Source of the DNA: CAZILN01 sp964540005
GTDB taxonomy: Bacteria; Bacteroidota; Bacteroidia; Bacteroidales; SM23-62
Reading direction: 5' to 3'
Assembly (NCBI GenBank): GCA_964540005.1
Contig: CAZILN010000363.1
Span: forward strand, 1 to 34,087
Length of the DNA: 34,087 bases
Shown: positions 24,178-31,542 of the stretch, piece after piece
Layout of the letters: each line of letters opens with the position of its first letter
Numbering within the stretch: position 1 is the first letter of the stretch
The notes under the pieces: model-generated
What the model was told of the DNA's origin: nothing
The model's database searches: none
The model's input: the letters and a program-made list of their open reading frames with translations, nothing else
Position numbers and translations under genes: made by a program

Positions 24178-27100
24178 ATGAGAAAAGCAGTTATAATCAT
24201 TCTGTCTCTTTATTGCTCTTATATGGGATACGGCCAGGACCTGTCAAATATTCGTGTGAAAAGTCTTATCATTCTGCAGGATTCGGTCTCACTGGACAGC
24301 CTGAGCATAGTACCCGGCAGTTTCCGTCTATATGATGAAGATGAATCTGAAATACCAGATAATTTATATTCAATAGACCATCCCCGGGCCATATTAAGTG
24401 CTGATCAGGGCCTCAGAAACCGGACACTGAAGGTCCGCTACCGCGTCTTCCCATTAAAATTTACAGAACTTCATTCCCATAAACAACCTCTTGCAACAGG
24501 AAGCAAACCTGATCTGCAGGCAGATCCCTTCAGGATCAGCAGCGAAGACCTGGCACTGGCTGGATTTTACAGTCAGAGTACCATCGACCGGCGTGGCAGC
24601 CTTTCCCGGGGAATTGTCTTTGGAAATAACCAGGATGTTGTGGTGAATTCAAACCTGAACCTGCAGCTGAACGGAAAAATCAGTGATGACCTTAACCTTG
24701 TTGCGGCGATTTCGGATAATAACATTCCCATACAGCCTGAAGGTTATTCCCAGCAAATACAAGAATTTGACAGGGTGTATATAAGCCTTTTTAACGAAAA
24801 AATGAAGCTTACGGCCGGTGATTTTGAACTGGAAGGTCCACCCGGCCAGTTCATGACATTCTATAAAAAAGCTAAGGGTGTGAATTATTCCGGCATCGTT
24901 GACCTGGATCCTCAGCAGAAAGTGAAACTCAGGACCAGCCTGAGCGGGGCTATTTCCAAGGGGAACTTCAGCAGGAACCAGTTCAGGGGAAAAGAAGGAA
25001 ACCAGGGCCCGTATAAACTCCGTGGAAACAACCAGGAGCAATTTATAATTATCCTGGCAGGCTCTGAAAGGGTATTTATAGATGGTGTCCTGATGATACG
25101 CGGACTGGAAAACGATTATGTCATGGATTATAATACTGCCGAGATCAGCTTTACACCAAGACAGCTGATTACAAAAGATAAACGCATCATCGTTGAATTT
25201 GAATATTCTGAAAGAAGCTATGCCAGGTTCCTCCTCTATAACAGTAATGAATTTATATCGGATAAAGGCAGTATATGGCTGAATGTTTATTCGGAAACAG
25301 ACGATAAGAATCAGAGCATTCAACAGGATCTGTCTGAACCAGATCGTCTGATCCTGGCACAGGCAGGCGATGATCCCGGTAGTGCGGTTGTGAACAGGGC
25401 AGATAGTATTGGCTTTAACAACAATGAAGTATTGTATAAAAAGGTTGACACACTGGCCGGAACCGTGTTATACCAGTCCGTATATGTTTACTCAACCAGC
25501 CCGGACAGCGCCTTCTACCGCCTGGGATTCAGTTTCGTTGGTGAAAGGAGAGGTAACTACCAGGCAGTAAATTCTTCTGCTAATGGTAAGGTTTTCCGGT
25601 GGCTCGCTCCCGAAAACGGAGTCCCTTCAGGAAGTTATGAGCCTGTCGTTCTGCTAATATCCCCCAAAAAGAAGCAGGTCGTATCACTGGGGGGGGACCG
25701 CATGATCAGTAAAAATACACATGCCCTTTACGAGGCCTCGGTCAGCAATAATGATTTCAACACATATTCTTCTCTTGATAATGATGATAATATCGGTTAT
25801 GCCTTGAAAGCCGGACTAGATCAGGACTTTCTCAGCTATGATACAAGTTATATGCGCTTGTCTGCTGGCCTCAGGTACCGGTATGTCAGCAGGGATTTCA
25901 ACCCGGTCGAGCGGTTCAGACCCATAGAATTTGAGAGGGACTGGAACCTTACCGGGCAACAGGACCAGCACAATGAGCACATGCTGGTTGTGAACGGCAA
26001 CTTTTTCAGAAAAGACATTGCCAGGGCCGGATACAAACTGGAACATCTTACCAGACAGAATATATTCAATGCCTGGCGGAATAATATCAGTGGCGAATTC
26101 GGGTATGCAGGCTTTGACCTTTCTCTAAACGGAAGCCTGCTGAGCTCGGAGCATCCTGCCACCCGGACCAGCTTTCTCCGTCACAGGATCGTTTTGTCAA
26201 GGGACCTGTTCAAGCTTGTTAAAATAGGCCTTGGTGAAGAAACCGAGGATAACAGGTGGACTGAAGTGCAAACTGACAGCTTACAGCCGGGCAGTTACAG
26301 GTTCAATGAAACTGAAGCCTTTATCAGGAATGCAGATTCAAGCAGGAACCATTTCTTCATTTCCTATCTGAACAGGAAGGATTACCGGGTATCCGGACAG
26401 AACCTCCGCGCCTTTACAAATGCAGATGATATCAGGGCGGGATTCGACCTTTTAAGCCTTCCCAACAGCAAGCTTTCTTCGGTTATAACATACCGCAGCC
26501 TGCAATTCACAGATGAGGGGATCGATCCGGTGAAACCGGAAAAATCTCTTATTTCCAGGCTTGAATACAGTCTCAGGTTATTCAGAAATGCCATCTCCTC
26601 TTCTACGTTCTACGAAATCGGATCCGGGCTGGAAGCAAAGAAGGAATTTTCCTATATCGAAGTGGCACCCGGCCAGGGTGTATATACCTGGTCAGACTAT
26701 AACGGGAATGATGTCAGGGAACTGGATGAATTTGAAGTAGCAAGATTCCAGGACCAGGCGGGTTTTATAAGAGTTTTCATTCCTACCGATGAATTCATCA
26801 GTGTATACACCAACCGGTTTAACCAGTCCATAAACCTTGATCCCGCCAGGTTATGGAAAGGGAAAGAGGGACTCCCGCAACTGTTCTCCCGCTTTTCCAA
26901 CCAGTTTGCCTACAGGCTGGACAGGAAAAATACAGCAGAAGATTTCATCCGGAATACCAATCCTTTCCTGGTGGATATGAATAGCCCCGAGCTGGTCACC
27001 CTTGCCGCCACAATGAGAAATCAATTGTCTTTTAACCGTTTGAGCAAGGTCTTCTCTATGTATTATATCACCCAGAGAAACAACAACCGTCTCCTGCTGG

Positions 27101-27642
27101 CCAATGGTTTCGATACCCGTTCCGGTATAAGCAGGGGATTGCGTATCAGATGGTCTTTAAATCCACTTTTTACCCTGGTCAATGAATCCGATGCGGGAAC
27201 AAAAGTATTTTCTTCGGAATATTTCACCTCGCGGGATTACCGGATCAACATCTTATCGAATGATGTTAAACTTAATTACCAGCCAGGTTTACGGACAAGA
27301 TTTGTCCTTAATCATAAATTGTCTGAAAGGGAAAATATACTTAATGCCGATCAGGCCAGGGAAAACACCTTTGGTACTGAACTGAGGTATGGCATACTGG
27401 ATAAGGGAACTGTTAACATCAAGCTTAATTATACATATATAGACTATTCAGGTGAAATGGATTCCCCGGTTTCCTATGAGCTGCTGCAGGCCCTGCAGCC
27501 CGGCAAAAATGCAGGCTGGTCTTTGCAGTTCCAGAGAGAACTGGCAGGCGGGATAGAATTGAATTTGGAATATTCAGGGCGTGTTTCAGGGAGTCAGGCA
27601 GTGATCCACACCGGCGGATTACAGGTTCGGGCTAATTTTTAA
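24178..27642 (+). CDS. Large outer-membrane beta-barrel protein, uncharacterised Bacteroidota family
   Basis: An 1154-residue exported protein with a signal peptide (MRKAVIIILSLYCSYMGYGQ). The N-terminal ~130 residues look like a small beta domain (VKSLIILQDSVSLDSLSIVPG, LKVRYRVFP). A conserved stretch at about 138-225 follows (RRGSLSRGIVFGNNQDVVVN, LNLQLNGKISDDLNLVAAIS, IPIQPEG, LTAGDFELEGP). The remainder alternates polar and aromatic residues in strand-like runs, with FEYSERSYARF near 345. The final segment, ending GGLQVRANF, has the C-terminal Phe typical of outer-membrane barrels. The layout is reminiscent of SprA-like giant barrels, but it is far shorter and I do not claim homology. No plug, TonB box or sorting domain is seen. 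It is monocistronic with a 226-bp upstream region, and overlaps the next, convergent gene by 11 bp. Function unknown. Confidence 0.75.
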   Translation: MRKAVIIILSLYCSYMGYGQDLSNIRVKSLIILQDSVSLDSLSIVPGSFRLYDEDESEIPDNLYSIDHPRAILSADQGLRNRTLKVRYRVFPLKFTELHSHKQPLATGSKPDLQADPFRISSEDLALAGFYSQSTIDRRGSLSRGIVFGNNQDVVVNSNLNLQLNGKISDDLNLVAAISDNNIPIQPEGYSQQIQEFDRVYISLFNEKMKLTAGDFELEGPPGQFMTFYKKAKGVNYSGIVDLDPQQKVKLRTSLSGAISKGNFSRNQFRGKEGNQGPYKLRGNNQEQFIIILAGSERVFIDGVLMIRGLENDYVMDYNTAEISFTPRQLITKDKRIIVEFEYSERSYARFLLYNSNEFISDKGSIWLNVYSETDDKNQSIQQDLSEPDRLILAQAGDDPGSAVVNRADSIGFNNNEVLYKKVDTLAGTVLYQSVYVYSTSPDSAFYRLGFSFVGERRGNYQAVNSSANGKVFRWLAPENGVPSGSYEPVVLLISPKKKQVVSLGGDRMISKNTHALYEASVSNNDFNTYSSLDNDDNIGYALKAGLDQDFLSYDTSYMRLSAGLRYRYVSRDFNPVERFRPIEFERDWNLTGQQDQHNEHMLVVNGNFFRKDIARAGYKLEHLTRQNIFNAWRNNISGEFGYAGFDLSLNGSLLSSEHPATRTSFLRHRIVLSRDLFKLVKIGLGEETEDNRWTEVQTDSLQPGSYRFNETEAFIRNADSSRNHFFISYLNRKDYRVSGQNLRAFTNADDIRAGFDLLSLPNSKLSSVITYRSLQFTDEGIDPVKPEKSLISRLEYSLRLFRNAISSSTFYEIGSGLEAKKEFSYIEVAPGQGVYTWSDYNGNDVRELDEFEVARFQDQAGFIRVFIPTDEFISVYTNRFNQSINLDPARLWKGKEGLPQLFSRFSNQFAYRLDRKNTAEDFIRNTNPFLVDMNSPELVTLAATMRNQLSFNRLSKVFSMYYITQRNNNRLLLANGFDTRSGISRGLRIRWSLNPLFTLVNESDAGTKVFSSEYFTSRDYRINILSNDVKLNYQPGLRTRFVLNHKLSERENILNADQARENTFGTELRYGILDKGTVNIKLNYTYIDYSGEMDSPVSYELLQALQPGKNAGWSLQFQRELAGGIELNLEYSGRVSGSQAVIHTGGLQVRANF

Positions 27643-28183
27643 ATGATCTGCTGCCATCCGGCTGGTAGTGATAACCAACCCTGACCTCTATATAATCCGA
27701 AGCTGCAGGTTTGTCCTGCCTCACAACTACCTCCTTAATGATGAGTTTGGCATATTTATTAGCTGTGGTCTGTACCGTCCAGACCTGGTTATGTGTTATA
27801 TTTTCGGCAAGTTCCGTAAATACCGAATCAGTTACTTCCTCATAAGAATTGAAAAAAGATCCGGCTGTTTCCGCGGTATTGAATAATCCGTTCAGATGGA
27901 ATGCTTCCTGGTTATCCGGACTGCTGAGTACGGCTCCAATAATGTTATTGTTATTATCGGTATTATCTATTACAACAATATCCGGCAGGGTCCCCCCTGC
28001 AGAGGGAAAGGGAAGAAAATCACCTTTCTCAAATGAATATCCGTAGATGATATAAAACTCTCCCGTTAGTATTTTCTCAGAAGAAAAAACTTTCTCCCCG
28101 ATATATTCAACCCTTCCATCATCCTTTTCACAGCCAATTAAAATCATGAAAAGGACATATATTATTATGGTAGCCTTGTTCAT
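27632..28183 (-). CDS. Small lipoprotein of unknown function
   Basis: A 183-residue lipoprotein with signal MNKATIIIYVLFMILIGC (lipobox LIGC, Cys18) and +2 residue Glu. The mature domain is rich in beta-strand-like segments and Asn/Asp: LTGEFYIIYGYSF, LPDIVVIDNTDNNNNIIGAVLSS, EVTDSVFTELAENI, QVWTVQTTANKYAKLIIKEVVVR, and a final EVRVGYHYQPDGSRSF. No known family is recognised. Its 3' end overlaps the 3' end of the large outer-membrane protein gene by 11 bp in convergent orientation. It starts 56 bp after the ald stop on the same strand, so it could be the last gene of the porW-porX-tsaE-ald unit. That linkage is inference. Confidence 0.7.
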   Translation of the reverse strand: MNKATIIIYVLFMILIGCEKDDGRVEYIGEKVFSSEKILTGEFYIIYGYSFEKGDFLPFPSAGGTLPDIVVIDNTDNNNNIIGAVLSSPDNQEAFHLNGLFNTAETAGSFFNSYEEVTDSVFTELAENITHNQVWTVQTTANKYAKLIIKEVVVRQDKPAASDYIEVRVGYHYQPDGSRSFKN

Positions 28184-28239
28184 CTGTCAGGTGTATATAC
28201 GGGCTGTAAAGTTAAATAAAATAATATTGCTCCTGCTGT

Positions 28240-29463
28240 CTAAAAAGCTGCCATTAAAAGATCAATATCTTTGGAGGTAATACCGAAATGATTGCCTATA
28301 AAAACGTTTGTCAGCAGGCCGTTGAATATATATACACCGTTCCTGGTTCCCTTATCATTTTTGAGAAATTGCTCAAAGCTGCCTGATTCAGCTATCCTGG
28401 TCAATAAGGGACTCATTACATTGCTGATCGCTATCGAGGCTGTTCTTGCAACACGTGATGGGATATTGGGTACGCAATAATGGATGACGCCGTATTTTTC
28501 AAACACCGGTTTTACCTGCGACATGCATTCAGAAGTTTCAATACACCCGCCCTGATCAATGCTGATATCAACAATAACAGATCCTTTCTTCATGCCCCTG
28601 ACCATTTCTTCAGTAACCACATACCTTGGACCCTGTTCTATAAGGTACATGGCACCAATAACAACATCGGCTGATTTGAGCGATTTCTCCAGCACCTTTG
28701 TATGAAAAACAGAAGTATAGAGAGGATAGCCAATGGTGTTTTGCAGCCGCCTCAGCCTGTGGATCGAATTATCAAAGATCTTTACCTGGGCACCAAGTCC
28801 GAGTGCTGCCCTGACTGCCGATTCGGAAGCAGTCCCTGCCCCGAGTATTACAACTTCTGCCGGCGTGATACCCGGGATACCACCAAGCATCACACCCTTT
28901 CCCCCTCTTACATTGCTGAGGTATTCAGCTGCTATCAGGACCGAAGTAGTGCCGGCAATGGTGCTCATGGAACGAACAACCGGGTAGCAGTTGTTTTCAT
29001 CTTTAATATTTTCAAAGGCTATTGCCGTTACCTTTTTTGCCATTAATTTCCTGATGAACTCTTCGGTCTGTGTATTAAAATGGAGCGTTGACATTATCGT
29101 CTGCTGTCCTTTTAACATGTCAATCTCCTCCAGTCCCAGGGGAGCGATCTTTAATACCACATCCGACCGGAATACCTCTTTTCTCTGGTTCACGATATAT
29201 CCACCAAGTTCACTGTAATCAGTATTGGCATAATTGGCAGCCAGTCCGGCTTCAGATTCAATGATGACTTCATGCCCTTCATTTACCAGTTTATCAACCG
29301 CCTCAGGTGTCAGGGCAACCCGGCTTTCATATTTCTGGTTTTCTTTAGGAATGCCTATCAGAAGTTGCTTTTTTTTCTTTTCAACCTCCAGCATTTCCTC
29401 CTGCGGCAATAGATTTTCTTTTCCCAGAGAAAATCTCATGCCTGATGAATCGGAAAGACTCAT
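28240..29463 (-). CDS. ald: Alanine dehydrogenase
   Basis: A 407-residue NAD-dependent dehydrogenase of the AlaDH/PNT family, interconverting alanine with pyruvate and ammonia in the cytoplasm. The N-terminal family motif is IGIPKENQKYESRVALTPEAV, followed by HEVIIESEAG, STLHFNTQ (His expected at the substrate site) and EVVILGAGTASESAVRAALG, the NAD Rossmann motif. VIVDISIDQGGCIETS and VPNIPSRVARTASIAISN follow. An N-terminal extension of about 35 residues (MSLSDSSGMRFSLG...) precedes the domain; a later start at the methionine of MLEVEKKKK is possible. The single-chain layout and absence of a pntB partner make alanine dehydrogenase more likely than transhydrogenase. It begins 74 bp after the tsaE stop on the same strand. 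Confidence 0.82.
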   Translation of the reverse strand: MSLSDSSGMRFSLGKENLLPQEEMLEVEKKKKQLLIGIPKENQKYESRVALTPEAVDKLVNEGHEVIIESEAGLAANYANTDYSELGGYIVNQRKEVFRSDVVLKIAPLGLEEIDMLKGQQTIMSTLHFNTQTEEFIRKLMAKKVTAIAFENIKDENNCYPVVRSMSTIAGTTSVLIAAEYLSNVRGGKGVMLGGIPGITPAEVVILGAGTASESAVRAALGLGAQVKIFDNSIHRLRRLQNTIGYPLYTSVFHTKVLEKSLKSADVVIGAMYLIEQGPRYVVTEEMVRGMKKGSVIVDISIDQGGCIETSECMSQVKPVFEKYGVIHYCVPNIPSRVARTASIAISNVMSPLLTRIAESGSFEQFLKNDKGTRNGVYIFNGLLTNVFIGNHFGITSKDIDLLMAAF

Positions 29464-29537
29464 ATCATTTAGTTTGACTGTCTGTCTAAAATAAGATAAT
29501 TCATGCTTATAGTCAAATAATTCTCCTTGATGCTTGA

Positions 29538-29957
29538 TTATTTGACTATTGTGATACTCCGAATACCCTGGTCCAGTCTTTCCAGCTGAAACCGTAATGC
29601 CTGGGAGGGCAATAATGCTTCAGCTATCTCCGGCCATTCAATAAAACAGTATGACCCACTGAAGAAATAATCCTCATAACCAATATCAAAGATTTCCGCC
29701 AGTTTTTCAATACGGTAAAAATCAAAATGGAAAACGCTTGTATCTTCTGATACCCGGTATTCATTGATCAGGCTGAAAGTTGGGGAGCTTACCGCATCCT
29801 TTACATCGAGTGCCCTGCAGAGTGCCTTGATGAATGTAGTTTTACCAACCCCCATTTCACCATAAAAGGCAAAAATCCTTTTTCCCCTGAATTCCTCAAG
29901 GAACAGTATTGCAGCCGATTGAATATCAGCCAATTGCCATTTAATTTGTGCTTCCAT
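29538..29957 (-). CDS. tsaE: tRNA threonylcarbamoyladenosine synthesis ATPase TsaE
   Basis: A 139-residue P-loop ATPase, part of the TsaB-TsaD-TsaE complex that makes the t6A37 modification on ANN-decoding tRNAs. Walker A is FYGEMGVGKTTFIK (about 31-44). The switch-like FHFDFYRIEKLAEI and the GYEDYFFSGSYCFIEWPE segments are characteristic of the family (YjeE/TsaE), as is SSPTFSLINEY. The length is typical. It starts 12 bp after the porX stop and shares that operon. The linkage to a type IX secretion regulator has no obvious functional meaning. Confidence 0.93.
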   Translation of the reverse strand: MEAQIKWQLADIQSAAILFLEEFRGKRIFAFYGEMGVGKTTFIKALCRALDVKDAVSSPTFSLINEYRVSEDTSVFHFDFYRIEKLAEIFDIGYEDYFFSGSYCFIEWPEIAEALLPSQALRFQLERLDQGIRSITIVK

Positions 29958-29969
29958 TCCCTGGTAATA

Positions 29970-31526
29970 TTAACTCAGTGGCTCCAGAACCGCGATGGGG
30001 ATAAGCATTTCCTCCATGGAGATCCCTCCATGCTGGAAGGAGTTCCTGTAATGATTGACAATCTGGTTATAATTATTGGGGTAAACCATGAAATCGTTGT
30101 TCGTACTGAATATGTATGTAGAGCTTATGTGTGACTTCGGGAGGTGGATTTCTGCAGGCCTGCGAACTTCAAACACCTGAGAAGGATCATAATTAAGGTT
30201 TTTCCCTTGCTTATACCTCAGGTTTGTAGAGGTTTTCTTATCCCCCACCACCTTTATGGGATTGTTGACCCGGATAGTCCCATGATCGGTCATAACGATC
30301 AGCTTTAATCCCATAGAGGATAGTTCTTTAAGGAAGTCCTTAAGATGTGAGTGCTGAAACCATGATCTTGTGAGTGATCTGTATGCCGGTTCATCATTGG
30401 CCAGTTCCCTGATCATCTCAATTTCTGTACGGGCATGGGAAAGGATATCGACAAAATTGAAGATGACTACATTCAGATCATAATTATTCAGGTTGTTTAT
30501 GTTTTCAACCAGTTTTTTCCCGGCCCGCGAATTACTGATCTTCTCATAATTGTATTTATAGGTGGCTCCCCTGCGTTGTAACTGGGTTTTCAGGAGTTCT
30601 TCCTCCTTCAGGTTTTTACCTCCTTCAATCTCCTCATTGACCCATAATTCAGGGAATTTTTCTTCTATCTCGAGAGGCATCAGGCCGGCAAACATTGCGT
30701 TCCTGGCATACTGTGTTGCTGTGGGCAGGATACTGCAGAATAATTCCTCGCTTTCCAACCTGTAAAACTCTTCCACCACTGGCAATACGGTCCGCCACTG
30801 GTCAAGGCGAAGGTTATCTATCAGCAGTACGCAGATCTTTTCTCCCTTATCCAGCAACGGGAAAACCCTTTGTGAGAAAACATTGGGGGAAAGCATTGGT
30901 TTATCCTTGGCATCCTTTTCGAACCAGAGAAAATAATTTGCCTTGATGAACTTTGAAAATCCATGGTTAGCATCCGCCTTTTGCATCATTAATACCTCAT
31001 CCATGCCGATGGAATTGCTATCCTCAAGCTCCAGTTCCCAGTAAGTCAATTTTTTATATATATCTACCCAGTCTCCAAAATTATAGGCAGTATTTATAAG
31101 CATCCCTATCCGGGCAAATTCTGCCTGGTAGGCAGATGTTGTTTTTTCGGTAATAAGTCTTTTAGTATCTATATTCTTTTTAATTGACAGGAGTATCTGC
31201 TTTGGATTTACGGGTTTGATCAGGTAATCATCTATCCTGCCTCCAATAGCTTCATCCATTATATCCTCTTCTTCGCTCTTAGTGATCATTACAATAGGCA
31301 GTCCAGGATTTATCGCTTTGATCCTGGCCATGGTTTCGAGTCCGGAAATACCCGGCATGTTCTCATCAAGAAAAATAAGGTCAAAATTATACTGTCGAAC
31401 CAGTTTAATTGCATCCTCCCCGTTGGTAGCCGTTTCAAGCCTGTATCCCTTCTCTTCAAGGAACAATATATGTGGCTGAAGAAGGTCTATTTCATCATCC
31501 ACCCAGAGTATGTGTATCTGTTTCAT
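29970..31526 (-). CDS. porX: PorX: two-domain response regulator with PglZ phosphatase-like domain
   Basis: A 518-residue cytoplasmic regulator of type IX secretion, the same length I recall for Porphyromonas gingivalis PorX. The receiver domain (1-120) has the acidic pair Asp10-Asp11, phospho-acceptor Asp54 (FLDENMPG), Thr82 (MITKS) and Lys104 (YLIKPVNP). After a helical linker, the C-terminal PglZ domain shows LLIDNLRLDQW, LPTATQYARNAMFAGLMP, NFVDILSH and VMTDHGTIRV, metal-site segments of the alkaline-phosphatase superfamily. In P. gingivalis PorX is phosphorylated by PorY and acts with sigma factor SigP on T9SS genes; PglZ is a zinc-dependent phosphodiesterase. I start at ATG 31526 (MKQIHILWVDD). 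The open frame extends 49 codons further into the upstream gene but lacks family likeness. The gene follows the PorW-like gene by 16 bp. No porY is in the window. Confidence 0.92.
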   Translation of the reverse strand: MKQIHILWVDDEIDLLQPHILFLEEKGYRLETATNGEDAIKLVRQYNFDLIFLDENMPGISGLETMARIKAINPGLPIVMITKSEEEDIMDEAIGGRIDDYLIKPVNPKQILLSIKKNIDTKRLITEKTTSAYQAEFARIGMLINTAYNFGDWVDIYKKLTYWELELEDSNSIGMDEVLMMQKADANHGFSKFIKANYFLWFEKDAKDKPMLSPNVFSQRVFPLLDKGEKICVLLIDNLRLDQWRTVLPVVEEFYRLESEELFCSILPTATQYARNAMFAGLMPLEIEEKFPELWVNEEIEGGKNLKEEELLKTQLQRRGATYKYNYEKISNSRAGKKLVENINNLNNYDLNVVIFNFVDILSHARTEIEMIRELANDEPAYRSLTRSWFQHSHLKDFLKELSSMGLKLIVMTDHGTIRVNNPIKVVGDKKTSTNLRYKQGKNLNYDPSQVFEVRRPAEIHLPKSHISSTYIFSTNNDFMVYPNNYNQIVNHYRNSFQHGGISMEEMLIPIAVLEPLS

Positions 31527-31542
31527 TAGTTTAATCTTATCT

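Noticed and set aside
24649..25323. 224-codon open frame on the minus strand inside the large outer-membrane protein gene
   Set aside because: Antisense shadow with no recognisable domain; the plus-strand frame is continuous over 1154 codons with a signal peptide.
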